A DNA stretch of 64,000 nt from contig NZ_CP032762.1 in assembly GCF_003641205.1 (NCBI RefSeq), positions 2,542,001 to 2,606,000 on the forward strand, given 5' to 3'. The stretch is from Rhodococcus sp. P1Y. GTDB taxonomy: Bacteria; Actinomycetota; Actinomycetes; Mycobacteriales; Mycobacteriaceae. Shown here piece by piece: positions 17,079-24,929 of this stretch. Each line of letters opens with the position of its first letter. Within the stretch, counting starts at the first letter, position 1. Made by a program: the position numbers and the translations under genes. The notes under the pieces are model-generated. The model was given only the letters and a program-made list of their open reading frames with translations. It did no database searches and had not been told where the DNA came from.

Positions 17079-18314
17079 TCAGTTCCCGTCGTTGCGGAGC
17101 GTGGGGATGAGGTCCGACGATCCACTGGGGGTGTTCGCACGCACCGTCTGTTTCTTTGCGCCGGGCCAGCGGTACGAACCTGGCCTACGGCCCTCTTTTT
17201 CGATCTGGTCGATGACCTTCGTGCAGACAAATTCTTTGATTGTCGCTGCCACTTTGCCGCCGATGTAGAGACCTCGCGGTGTGTCGTTCTTCTTCGACAG
17301 TTGAATGGTGCCGTAACGCCGTCCGATGCTGATGTTGGTTCCGACGAAAGCCTGTGTGCGAGCCACTGGCTCGCGTCCGGCGACGAGGTCGAGCACCGTG
17401 CCGGCTGCTCGGGCAGCCAGGGGCATTGCAGCTTGGCAACTCATCCGTAGCGACTGTCCGGACGGCGCCGCTGAGTCCCCAGCGGCTACTATTCGCGGGT
17501 CATCGAGGCTGATCAGGGCTTCGTCGGTCAGTAGCCTTCCCATCGGATCCGTACGAAGACCGCTGTCGGCTGCCAGTGTCGGCACCCCGAAGCCGGCGGT
17601 CCAGATGGTCACCGTTGCAGGCACTACCGTCCCGTCTGCGAGGCACACCTTGTCGGACTCGACCTTTGCGACGATCGCCGTGTCCTGTACGTCTACATTC
17701 AGCCGCTCGAGCTGGCGACGCGTCGATGCGCGAGCGCGTTCACCCAACGTTGGACCGAGAACGCCTCCACACAACAGCACGACCGTGACGTCGGGTCGCT
17801 GTTCGGCGAGCTCGGCTGCGGCCTCGATTCCGGTCAGACCTCCACCCACTACGCATATTCGGGCTTTCGGAGGCGTTTCGTCGAGCGTCGAGCGGAGCCG
17901 CTCCGCCTGCTCGAGCTCGCCGATCGGGTAGCTGAACTGCGCGGCTCCGGGCACAGAGAGTGGGACCTTCCCGGTACTGCCTACGGCGTAGATCAAGTAG
18001 TCGTAAGAAATTTCTGCGCCGGACGCGAGTTCGACAGTGCGTTCGGCAGGGTTCACTTTTTCGGCGGTGTCGACGATCAGGTGGATACCGTCGCCCAACA
18101 AACCTGCGAGGTTCGCGGTCGCTTCGCCGCTTCGGGCAACCATTTCGTGAAGTCGGACACGGTGAACGAACTCGGCGCGCGGATTGACGACGGTGACATC
18201 GATTGATGGGTTCTGTTGCAATCTGTTGGCGGCAAGGGCGCCCGCGTAGCCGCCTCCGAGTACTACCGCTCGGGTTCGGTCCATCGAATGGTCCGTCATG
18301 TTGTTCGGCGACAT
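17079..18314 (-). CDS. NADH-dehydrogenase-2-like FAD oxidoreductase
   Basis: A 411-residue pyridine-nucleotide-disulfide oxidoreductase: FAD site VVLGGGYAGALAANRL near residue 16, NAD site CVVGGGLTGIEAAAEL near 155, and the second FAD motif PRIVAAGDSAA. It lacks a CxxC redox pair, so it resembles NDH-2 or ferredoxin reductases. Start 18314 has a near-ideal AGGAGG. It is divergent from an ECF41 sigma gene; ECF41 genes are known to sit beside and activate carboxymuconolactone decarboxylase, oxidoreductase or epimerase (COE) genes, and this is the oxidoreductase variant. Confidence 0.9.
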   Translation of the reverse strand: MSPNNMTDHSMDRTRAVVLGGGYAGALAANRLQQNPSIDVTVVNPRAEFVHRVRLHEMVARSGEATANLAGLLGDGIHLIVDTAEKVNPAERTVELASGAEISYDYLIYAVGSTGKVPLSVPGAAQFSYPIGELEQAERLRSTLDETPPKARICVVGGGLTGIEAAAELAEQRPDVTVVLLCGGVLGPTLGERARASTRRQLERLNVDVQDTAIVAKVESDKVCLADGTVVPATVTIWTAGFGVPTLAADSGLRTDPMGRLLTDEALISLDDPRIVAAGDSAAPSGQSLRMSCQAAMPLAARAAGTVLDLVAGREPVARTQAFVGTNISIGRRYGTIQLSKKNDTPRGLYIGGKVAATIKEFVCTKVIDQIEKEGRRPGSYRWPGAKKQTVRANTPSGSSDLIPTLRNDGN

Positions 18315-18349
18315 TGCAGTCCTCCTGATTGTGGTGGTTGTCGATCACT

Positions 18350-18379
18350 AGACAACGCAGACCGCAGTTTTGTGAGGTG
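18350..18379 (-). promoter_or_regulatory. Candidate ECF41 promoter for the FAD oxidoreductase
   Basis: On the minus strand CACCTCACA (18371-18379) is followed after exactly 16 bp by TGTCT (18350-18354). The reported ECF41 consensus is TGTCACA at -35 and CGTC at -10, which this resembles. The -10 element lies about 36 bp before the oxidoreductase start codon. A second CACCTCACA on the same strand (18391-18399) has no matching -10. Confidence 0.65.
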
Positions 18380-18434
18380 CCGGACCTGCTTGTGAGGTGG
18401 TTCACGGCACGAGTTGGTACGCCGAATGTCGTCG

Positions 18435-18464
18435 CACCTCACACTCGGTGTCGCTACCTTGTCT
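18435..18464 (+). promoter_or_regulatory. Candidate ECF41 autoregulatory promoter
   Basis: CACCTCACA (18435-18443), 16-bp spacer, TGTCT (18460-18464): the same two elements with the same spacing as the site on the opposite strand, here pointing to the sigma gene. The leader to ATG 18568 would be about 95 nt. Confidence 0.6.
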
Positions 18465-18567
18465 GATGGGCATGAACTTTCTCGTGCTTCGCGCGCACGC
18501 TCTCCACAGGGCATCCCCGATAGGACGACCCCGGGCCGCCTCGATCCGGAACGGAAGGTGACAGGAG

Positions 18568-19476
18568 ATGGACGACCACGATGATTCATTTCACGCGGAT
18601 GTGATCGGCGAACGTCGTCAGCTGGTTTCACTGGCGTTTCGCATGCTCGGCACCGTCGCCGAGGCGGAGGATGCGGTGCAAGAGGCGTACTTTCGGTGGT
18701 ATCGATTGACGCCCGAGGAGCGCAAGGCGATCGACATCCCTCAGGCTTGGTTGATGCGGGCCGCCAGCCGCGTTTGCCTCAACATTCTGGCGTCTGCTCG
18801 CCGACGCCGCGAAAGTTACGTCGGTCCTTGGTTACCGGAGCCTGTTCCGGCTTATGCGTTTCCAGCAACGGGATCTGCCGCCGAGGACCCTCTCGAACAC
18901 GTCACCCTCGATGATTCTGTCAGCACTGCTTTGCTCGTTGTCCTCGACTCCATGACTCCGGCAGAGCGCGTCGCGTTCGTCTTGCACGATGTCTTCGCCG
19001 TTCCTTTTGCCGACATCGCCGAGATCGTCGGACGTACGCCGGCAGCGTGTCGTCAGCTTGCCTCCTCTGCCCGGCGCCGTGTTCGGACCAAGCAGAGTAG
19101 CCGCGCTTCCCGCGCGGCGCACGACGACATCGTTCGTGCCTTCGCCGCTGCAGTTCGAACAGGCGATGTTGCCGGACTCGTTGCAGTGCTCGATCCCGGT
19201 GTGGTGCTCCGCTCGGACGGTGGCGGGTTCGTGACGGCTGCCCGCAATCCTGTCGCCGGCGCGGACAAGGTCGCACGGTTCCTTCTCGGATCGCTGGCGA
19301 AATTCGGCAATGCACTGGTCGAGGAACAGGACACTCCCGACGGCCTCGGATTTGCGCTGTGGGACGACGGAAAAATCCTAGGAGTGGCGACACTGGAGGT
19401 CGCCGGCGACGTTGTCACCGACATTGCGTTGATGATGAATCCCTACAAGCTCACCCTGTGGAATCAGCGTCGATGA
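18568..19476 (+). CDS. ECF41-family sigma factor with SnoaL-like C-terminal domain
   Basis: A 302-residue ECF sigma factor. Region 2 ([20 protein letters not shown]) and region 4 ([20 protein letters not shown], then [19 protein letters not shown]) are clear. The C-terminal ~110 residues form the SnoaL-like extension that distinguishes ECF41, including the DGGG motif (RSDGGG). The terminal NPDKL motif appears as NPYKL in MMNPYKL. In ECF41 the extension tunes activity in place of an anti-sigma factor. It is divergent from its probable target oxidoreductase, and its last 26 bp overlap the end of cinA on the other strand. Confidence 0.93.
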   Translation: MDDHDDSFHADVIGERRQLVSLAFRMLGTVAEAEDAVQEAYFRWYRLTPEERKAIDIPQAWLMRAASRVCLNILASARRRRESYVGPWLPEPVPAYAFPATGSAAEDPLEHVTLDDSVSTALLVVLDSMTPAERVAFVLHDVFAVPFADIAEIVGRTPAACRQLASSARRRVRTKQSSRASRAAHDDIVRAFAAAVRTGDVAGLVAVLDPGVVLRSDGGGFVTAARNPVAGADKVARFLLGSLAKFGNALVEEQDTPDGLGFALWDDGKILGVATLEVAGDVVTDIALMMNPYKLTLWNQRR

Positions 19477-20758
19477 GCGGTGAAGCGAGCGCATCGGCAA
19501 GCATGTGCATAGCTGCGGTGGTGGACAGTGCACGCACGCTTGCCCTGTCGCCGGGAAGCAGGAGTGTGCGGGTGACGGTCGGCCGGCCGTCGACGGCGAT
19601 TGCGAAGCACACCGTGCCTACCGGTTTCAGATCGGTGCCGCCGCCGGGTCCTGCGATTCCGCTGGTCGATACCGCGATATCGACGCCGACTCGGCTCACG
19701 GCACCCTCCGCCATCCGGGCTGCCACCTGTTCACTCACGGCGCCGAATTCGTCGATCATGCTTGCGGGGACATCGAGTAGACCGGTTTTGGCCTCGTTCG
19801 CGTAGGACACCACGGCACCGATCACGTATGCCGACGATCCTGCGCGATCGGTGAGACGCGCTGCGATCAAGCCGCCCGTGCACGATTCCGCAGTCGCGAT
19901 CCGGTGGCCGGCCAATCGGGTCGCCACGATGTCGTCGATGGTGGATCCGTCGGTCGAAAAGATCGTGCCGCCATGATTTTTCTCGACCAGAGCCGACAGG
20001 TCCTCGTATGCGGCCGCCGCTGTTTCCGCGAAACGGGTGACCATCTCGAGCTCGCCGAGCCGTAGACACGTGGTGATCTCGAGATCGCCGAAGCCTGCGA
20101 TGTCCTGCTCGGCGCTGCGCAACGTTGCGGCGAGGTCGGCCTCGGAGAGGCCGTACGCGCGGATGGTGTCCTGACGAACTTCTCTGCGGTTCAACAGGAC
20201 CTGAGCGACGGGTGGGCTTTCGAGTGCCTGCGGCCACATTGCCTGCAACTCCGTGGGAGGGCCCGGCAAGATCAACACTGTGGGCAGAGTTCCCGAACCG
20301 GTGGCCGGGATCGCGAGACCCGGGGCTGTGCCAGTCGGCGCGATTGAGGAAGCGCCGTCCGGGACCATCGCTTGTTTGCGAATGCCGGCACGCAGGGGCT
20401 CGGAGTCGACAGCAGAACTCAGCCGGCTCCGCCAGCGCCGGACGATCTTTTCGATGCGTTGCTCGAGTTCGACATCGAGGTGCACCTCGAGACCGTAGAG
20501 AGCGGCGACGGTCGAAACGGTGAGGTCGTCTGCGGTAGGCCCCAAGCCTCCCGTGGTGACGATCAGGTCGACCTGCTGATCCGCAAGAAACTGCAGCTGT
20601 GCGGTCATGTCCGCCGGCCGGTCGCCGCACACCGTTATGTGCACGACGTCCACCCCCATTTCGAGGAGCCGCTGGGCGACCCATGGGCCGTTCCGATCGG
20701 TGACCCGACCGGAGAGGACCTCGGTTCCCGTAACCACTACACCCGCTCTTGGCGCCAT
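19451..20758 (-). CDS. cinA: CinA: NMN deamidase / ADP-ribose pyrophosphatase-type protein
   Basis: A 435-residue two-domain CinA. The N-terminal MoaB-like domain has [20 protein letters not shown] and [13 protein letters not shown]; the C-terminal PncC domain has [20 protein letters not shown] and GIAGPGGGT. The C-terminal domain deamidates nicotinamide mononucleotide in NAD recycling; the N-terminal domain hydrolyses ADP-ribose-like nucleotides in characterised members. It lies downstream of dedA in the same direction with a 67-bp gap. Confidence 0.92.
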   Translation of the reverse strand: MAPRAGVVVTGTEVLSGRVTDRNGPWVAQRLLEMGVDVVHITVCGDRPADMTAQLQFLADQQVDLIVTTGGLGPTADDLTVSTVAALYGLEVHLDVELEQRIEKIVRRWRSRLSSAVDSEPLRAGIRKQAMVPDGASSIAPTGTAPGLAIPATGSGTLPTVLILPGPPTELQAMWPQALESPPVAQVLLNRREVRQDTIRAYGLSEADLAATLRSAEQDIAGFGDLEITTCLRLGELEMVTRFAETAAAAYEDLSALVEKNHGGTIFSTDGSTIDDIVATRLAGHRIATAESCTGGLIAARLTDRAGSSAYVIGAVVSYANEAKTGLLDVPASMIDEFGAVSEQVAARMAEGAVSRVGVDIAVSTSGIAGPGGGTDLKPVGTVCFAIAVDGRPTVTRTLLLPGDRASVRALSTTAAMHMLADALASPLIDADSTG

Positions 20759-20825
20759 ACTTCGACCTTACTGGCGATTGGTGGCCCCGAAGACGTACAG
20801 GAGCTGCGTCGCTCCGAGTGCGATG

Positions 20826-21482
20826 TCACTGATCGGAATGTGACGCCGGCCTCGACGATGCCCGATCTCCTCGTGAGCGAATTTTCTTCACCACGAAGAA
20901 CCCGATCAACAGGATCAGCGCACCGATGACTATGTACTGGAACACCGATGCGTAGTTCTCGACGTAGTGCCAGTTCTCGCCGAGGAAGTAGCCGGCGAGA
21001 ACGAAGATGGAGTTCCAAATCAGACTGCCCAGGATCGTGTAAACAGTGAACTGAGCCAGCGGCATTCGCGACACACCTGCGGGGATGGAGATGCCCGATC
21101 GCACGACTGGGATCATTCGTCCGAAGAACACCGCCGATCGCCCGTGCCGGTTGAACCAGTCCTCGGCTTTGCTGAGGTCTTCGGTACCGACGAACGGAAT
21201 GCGATCGACGATCGCGTACATCCGATCTCGGCCGAGCTTGATTCCGAGCCAGTACAGAATCAAGGCGCCGACGACCGAACCTGCTGTGGTCCAGAAAAGC
21301 GCACCGAACAGTGTCATCCCGCCTTGCGACGCGGTGAAGCCGGCGAGAGGCAGGATGATCTCGCTCGGAAGCGGTGGAAAGAAGTTCTCCGCAGCTACCG
21401 CGATTCCGGCGCCCGGGCCTCCGATCGCCTCCATGAGGCTGACGGCCCAGCCCGCTATTCCGCCGAGTTCGGTCTCGTTCAT
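20826..21482 (-). CDS. DedA-family membrane protein
   Basis: A 218-residue protein with about five hydrophobic segments and the DedA signature: ENFFPPLPSEIILPLAG near the N-terminus and FFGRMIPVVRSGISIPAG in the centre, including the conserved F-x-x-R/R pattern. DedA proteins act in membrane lipid recycling (scramblase or undecaprenyl-phosphate transport) and proton-motive-force maintenance. I chose MNETELGG at 21482; the frame is open 25 codons further, but that part is arginine-rich and unlike the family. Confidence 0.9.
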   Translation of the reverse strand: MNETELGGIAGWAVSLMEAIGGPGAGIAVAAENFFPPLPSEIILPLAGFTASQGGMTLFGALFWTTAGSVVGALILYWLGIKLGRDRMYAIVDRIPFVGTEDLSKAEDWFNRHGRSAVFFGRMIPVVRSGISIPAGVSRMPLAQFTVYTILGSLIWNSIFVLAGYFLGENWHYVENYASVFQYIVIGALILLIGFFVVKKIRSRGDRASSRPASHSDQ

Positions 21483-21701
21483 TGCATCGACTCTAGCGAA
21501 ACGGACGAAACGACCACTCCCGCACTTCGTGTGTCGCACGGACTTGCTCTCTAACACATGCAGGCGCTGGGGGCGCGCCGTTCAACTGAGCTGCGTCTTC
21601 CGCCACGCAACAACAAGAGCAGATTATTGAGAGGCGTTGGATTAACTCCCCAGGTCGAAGCGCTGCAAACCGGTACGGGCAGGCGTCCCGGCATTCAAGT
21701 C

Positions 21702-21719
21702 GAGTGATGTAGATCACTC
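21702..21719. promoter_or_regulatory. Palindrome GAGTGAT-N4-ATCACTC in the dedA/csbD gap
   Basis: A perfect 7-bp inverted repeat with a 4-bp centre, 11 bp before the candidate csbD -35 box. The 319-bp region 21483-21801 holds no gene I can support; this dyad and the promoter beside it are its only clear signals. Confidence 0.45.
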
Positions 21720-21730
21720 AATCCAAACGT

Positions 21731-21760
21731 TTGCTTTCGGCCACGAAAACCGACTATAGA
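21731..21760 (+). promoter_or_regulatory. Candidate promoter of the CsbD gene
   Basis: TTGCTT (21731-21736), an 18-bp spacer and TATAGA (21755-21760), about 42 bp upstream of the csbD start. The boxes resemble the housekeeping consensus more than most sites here. Overlap with a stress-sigma promoter cannot be excluded. Confidence 0.4.
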
Positions 21761-21801
21761 ACTGCAACTTTCAACAACACCTACTGGAGAGGACGGCCAC
21801 A

Positions 21802-21972
21802 ATGAGCTTCGTCGACAAGGCCAAGAATGCAGCAGAAGACGCAATCGGCAAGGTCAAGGAGGTTGTCGGTGACGCCACCGACAACAAGGATCTCGAGGCC
21901 GAGGGCAAGAAGGACCAGGGCGCAGCGGGCGTGAAGAAGGTCGGCGAGAACATCAAGGACACGTTCAAGTAG
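21802..21972 (+). CDS. CsbD-family stress protein, 56 aa
   Basis: A 56-residue CsbD-like protein: begins MSFVDKAKNAAEDAIGKVKE and contains VGDATDNKDLEAEGKKDQ, the family hallmark, then KKVGENIKDTFK. CsbD proteins are small, highly charged, very abundant general-stress proteins without known enzymatic function. The start has GGAGAGG upstream. It is the first gene of a run CsbD, LapA-like, CsbD-like, YihY, and is followed by a terminator-like hairpin, so most transcripts may stop after it. Confidence 0.9.
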   Translation: MSFVDKAKNAAEDAIGKVKEVVGDATDNKDLEAEGKKDQGAAGVKKVGENIKDTFK

Positions 21973-22002
21973 TCCCGAAACTGCTCCACCCCTCTATGCC
22001 TC

Positions 22003-22035
22003 GAGGGCCGCTGATCTCCAGGATCGGCGGCCCTC
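22003..22035 (+). terminator. 14-bp stem-loop after csbD
   Basis: The arms 22003-22016 and 22022-22035 pair over 14 bp with a single G-U wobble and a 5-nt loop. It lies 30 bp after the CsbD stop and 40 bp before the LapA-like start, so it may be partial read-through. Confidence 0.7.
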
Positions 22036-22074
22036 GGCCCCCGATCCACTACCCCCATCACCTGAAGGACCATC

Positions 22075-22341
22075 ATGATCGCGACCGATTCCACCTCCGC
22101 TCACACCGCCCCACGCCGCCGTGGAGGATTTGCCTCCAAGCTTGCGTTGGTTGTTGCTCTCGTGTTCACCATCGCGCTGGTGATCTTCGTTCTACAGAAC
22201 ACTGTCCACGAGAATGTGAACTTCATCGGCTGGAACTTCGGCCTTCCCCAGGGGGTATGGCTCCTCGGCGCCGCCGCTGTCGGCTCCGTCATCACTCTCG
22301 CCGTCACCGCAGCGTTGCGTGTACGCAGCGCCGTTCGCTGA
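22075..22341 (+). CDS. LapA-domain (DUF1049) small membrane protein
   Basis: An 88-residue protein with two hydrophobic helices (ALVVALVFTIALVIFVLQN and WLLGAAAVGSVITLAVTAAL) joined by the LapA-domain signature QNTVHENVNFIGWNFGLPQG. LapA proteins help envelope assembly in Gram-negatives; their actinobacterial role is unknown. It lies between two CsbD-type genes. Confidence 0.85.
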   Translation: MIATDSTSAHTAPRRRGGFASKLALVVALVFTIALVIFVLQNTVHENVNFIGWNFGLPQGVWLLGAAAVGSVITLAVTAALRVRSAVR

Positions 22342-22359
22342 CACGAGCCTATCGATCGA

Positions 22360-22388
22360 CCGCCGGGTGCAGCCTGAAAACCCGGCGG
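22360..22388 (+). terminator. 9-bp stem-loop between the LapA-like and CsbD-like genes
   Basis: CCGCCGGGT (22360-22368) pairs perfectly with ACCCGGCGG (22380-22388) across an 11-nt loop. It could be a terminator or a processing site; it sits 33 bp before the next start codon. Confidence 0.55.
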
Positions 22389-22421
22389 ATCCCGCTTCCT
22401 ATGTCCAACTGGAGGAAAACA

Positions 22422-22916
22422 ATGTCCGATTTCATCGACAAGGCGAAGCACAAGGCCGAAGAAGTTGCAGGCGAGGCGAAAGCCCAGATCGGCGAGGCCA
22501 CCGGCGACGACGAACTCCGCGGAGAAGGAACGGCGCAGAAGGCAAAGGGTAACGCGCATCAGGCAGCCGATACCGTGTCCGACGTCGTGGACGACGCAGT
22601 GGACACGGTCTCCGACGTCGCTGATTCGGCAGTCGAGAGCGCGTCGTCGATCGCTGACACCGCTGCTGCCACGGCGTCCGATGCCGCCGACAAGGTCACC
22701 GATCTGGCTGACACCGCGGTTTCCAAGGCCCGTGACATCGACGTCGATACCGTGGTCGACACGGCAAAATCTCCCCGTACGTTGGTGATCGCCGCAGCGT
22801 TGGCCGGTGTGGGTCTAGTCGCGGTCCTGCTCAACCGTCGGAACCGTCGCCGTCGCGTGCGCAACGCGTTCATTGCTCCGCGGGTCGGTCGATCGAAGTC
22901 ACTCTTCGGCCGCTGA
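22422..22916 (+). CDS. CsbD-like protein with amphipathic repeats and a C-terminal membrane helix
   Basis: A 164-residue protein. Residues 1-45 are CsbD-like (MSDFIDKAKHKAEEVAGEAK, GDDELRGEG). Residues ~50-115 are a run of degenerate Ala/Asp/Val/Ser repeats (DTVSDVVDDAVDTVSDVADS) expected to form a long amphipathic helix. Residues ~126-142 are a membrane helix followed by an Arg-rich tail. It would hold a CsbD-like head on the membrane. The start follows GGAGGAAAAC. It joins the YihY gene by a TGATG overlap. Confidence 0.85.
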   Translation: MSDFIDKAKHKAEEVAGEAKAQIGEATGDDELRGEGTAQKAKGNAHQAADTVSDVVDDAVDTVSDVADSAVESASSIADTAAATASDAADKVTDLADTAVSKARDIDVDTVVDTAKSPRTLVIAAALAGVGLVAVLLNRRNRRRRVRNAFIAPRVGRSKSLFGR

Positions 22917-23896
22917 TGGTTGCACGCTTGGACGAATTTCAACGGAACCATCCTGGTGCCGGATTCCCCATCGCGGTCGTCTACAAATTTCTCGACGACC
23001 GCGGTGGGTACCTCGCCGCGCTGATCGCGTACTACGCGTTTCTGTCGCTGTTTCCACTGCTTCTGTTGTTCACCACGCTGCTCGGAATCGTCCTGTCGGG
23101 AAATCCCGACTTACAGGAGCGCATCCTCGACTCGGCAATGAGCCAAATCCCGGTGATCGGCGATCAGCTCGGCGAGCCGGATCGTCTCAGTGGCGGCGTC
23201 ACCGCAATAGTGATCGGCGTCCTCGGCTCGCTGTACGGCGGCCTCGGGGTGTCGTTGGCTGCTCAACACGCCCTGAACACCGCATGGTCGGTGCCGCGCA
23301 ACAACCAACCCGACCCCATTCGAGCGCGGCTCCGGGGACTGCTCCTGCTGACCACAGTCGGTACGTCCATAGTCGGCCTGACTGTTCTCAACGTGGTGGC
23401 ATCGTCGGGACTGTTCGGTGTTGCCGGCGGTATTCTCGCCCTCGCAGGGGCGATCATGGTCAATGTCGTGGTCTTCACCGCCGCCTTCCGGATCGGCACG
23501 GCGCGACAGCTGACAGTTCGGGATGTCCTTCCCGGAGCCCTTGTGGCTGCGGTCATCTGGCAGGCGCTCCAGTCGTTCGGTGGAATCTACATTCGATATG
23601 TAGTGGGGAATGTCAGCACCAGCAACGGTGTGTTCGCGATTGTTCTCGGCCTGTTGGGATTCTTGTACGTGGCGTCGGTCCTCATCGTGATCTGTATCGA
23701 GATCAATGCTGTTCGAGTGGACCACCTGCATCCTCGAGCTCTGCTGACCCCGTTCACCGACAACGTCGAGCTGACCGAGGGGGACAAGAACTCGTACACC
23801 GGGCAAGCCGAAGCCCAACGCAACAAAGGCTTTCAAGACATCACTGTCACCTACGACGAGAATCGTCGCTCGGAGGAGCACACCGATCCAAGTTAG
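22916..23896 (+). CDS. YihY/BrkB-family membrane protein
   Basis: A 326-residue protein with about six membrane segments and the family N-terminus (RGGYLAALIAYYAFLSLFPL) and core (GGLGVSLAAQHALNTAW). The family was once called ribonuclease BN, but members are integral membrane proteins of unknown function. The hydrophilic C-terminal tail (~50 residues) is acidic. It is the last gene of the CsbD/LapA run. A paralogue lies at 37339-38190. Confidence 0.9.
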   Translation: MVARLDEFQRNHPGAGFPIAVVYKFLDDRGGYLAALIAYYAFLSLFPLLLLFTTLLGIVLSGNPDLQERILDSAMSQIPVIGDQLGEPDRLSGGVTAIVIGVLGSLYGGLGVSLAAQHALNTAWSVPRNNQPDPIRARLRGLLLLTTVGTSIVGLTVLNVVASSGLFGVAGGILALAGAIMVNVVVFTAAFRIGTARQLTVRDVLPGALVAAVIWQALQSFGGIYIRYVVGNVSTSNGVFAIVLGLLGFLYVASVLIVICIEINAVRVDHLHPRALLTPFTDNVELTEGDKNSYTGQAEAQRNKGFQDITVTYDENRRSEEHTDPS

Positions 23897-23946
23897 TTAA
23901 CGCACAATCTATTCGTGCACGCTCGATTCGGCGTAAGGTCGACTGC

Positions 23947-24411
23947 ATGGCAAAGGCAGTAGTGACCGAGGATCCACTCGCGCTCGAACGGCAGGTGTGT
24001 TTTGCGCTCGCGGTGGCCAACCGTGCGGTGCTTGCGGTGTATCGGCCGTTGCTGGAGCCGATGGGTCTCACACACCCTCAGTACCTGGTGATGCTCGCGC
24101 TGTGGGAACAGTCACCCCGGTCCGTGAAGGGTATCGGTGAAGCGCTTCAGCTGGATTCGCCCACGTTGTCGCCTCTGCTCAAGAGGCTGGAGACGGCCGG
24201 ACTTCTCGAGCGCAAACGCAGCGCGGCCGATGAACGCGTGCTGGAGGTGCACCTCAGTGAACGCGGCGCCGCCCTGAGATCGCGGGCGGAGGCGATACCA
24301 GGCGCAGTCGTAGACAAGCTCGGCGTCGATGTCGCCGAGTTGGAAACGCTTCGACTTGCGTTGACTCGAATCAACGAATCAGCAACTGCCGCAGGAGCTC
24401 TGACCCTGTGA
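23947..24411 (+). CDS. ohrR: OhrR-type MarR repressor sensing organic peroxides
   Basis: A 154-residue MarR protein matching OhrR throughout: the reactive cysteine in LERQVCFAL near residue 18, the following YRPLLEPMGLTHPQYLVMLA, and the wing region LKRLETAGLLERKRSAADER. In OhrR, oxidation of this cysteine by organic hydroperoxides releases the DNA and induces ohr. The nearest Ohr/OsmC gene is at 26174, two genes downstream. The stop overlaps the next gene (GTGA). Confidence 0.9.
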   Translation: MAKAVVTEDPLALERQVCFALAVANRAVLAVYRPLLEPMGLTHPQYLVMLALWEQSPRSVKGIGEALQLDSPTLSPLLKRLETAGLLERKRSAADERVLEVHLSERGAALRSRAEAIPGAVVDKLGVDVAELETLRLALTRINESATAAGALTL

Positions 24412-24839
24412 AGAATCGTATTCGTCCCTCCGTCGCACAATGGTTCATGTACTCGGTGTTCGGCAGGCCGCTGCCGCGCTCCATGCAGAATTGGGTCCGC
24501 AGGGACCTGGTCGGCCCCGGCGCGGTACCTCGACATCTGATCCGTGGGCTTCTGCCGTTCACGCCGATCTTTCTGGCGTTCCTTGTGCTCTTTCCCGGTG
24601 CGCTGTGGTTGCGCGGCGCAATGGTGCTTCTCAGTGTCCTGTTGGCGTTGTTCTACACCCTCGCCTTCATGGATCTGAACCGGGCGAGACGGCTCGAACT
24701 GCACGGACTGCCGCCCGATCTGAAAAGCGATCGAGCACAGAAACGAATGGCGCAGGAGCGATCGACATACGAGAAGTTGCATGGTCCGTCTCAGGAACGG
24801 CCTCTGCCCCCGACTGCCGGCCGACGAACCCTCGATTGA
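24408..24839 (+). CDS. DUF5313 membrane protein
   Basis: A 143-residue protein with a conserved N-terminus (PSVAQWFMYSVFGRPLPRSM), two membrane helices (residues ~45-85) and a basic cytoplasmic tail. It matches DUF5313, a family found in Mycobacteriales without assigned function. A GTG start overlapping the ohrR stop by 4 bp implies co-translation with the peroxide sensor. Confidence 0.8.
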   Translation: MKNRIRPSVAQWFMYSVFGRPLPRSMQNWVRRDLVGPGAVPRHLIRGLLPFTPIFLAFLVLFPGALWLRGAMVLLSVLLALFYTLAFMDLNRARRLELHGLPPDLKSDRAQKRMAQERSTYEKLHGPSQERPLPPTAGRRTLD

Positions 24840-24929
24840 GACGGCGTGAACGGGGTAGTCGATGTCTGCCGGCCGTAGTTCCAGACACGGGCACGCCACG
24901 CCGGCTCCGGCTCGACGAGGAGGATCCGC

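Noticed and set aside
18472..18561. 29-codon ORF in the leader of the ECF41 gene
   Set aside because: No ribosome-binding site and Arg-rich composition; likely chance.
23111..23881. 256-codon open frame antisense to the YihY gene
   Set aside because: Gln/His/Arg-rich translation with no motif; the sense frame encodes a clear membrane protein.
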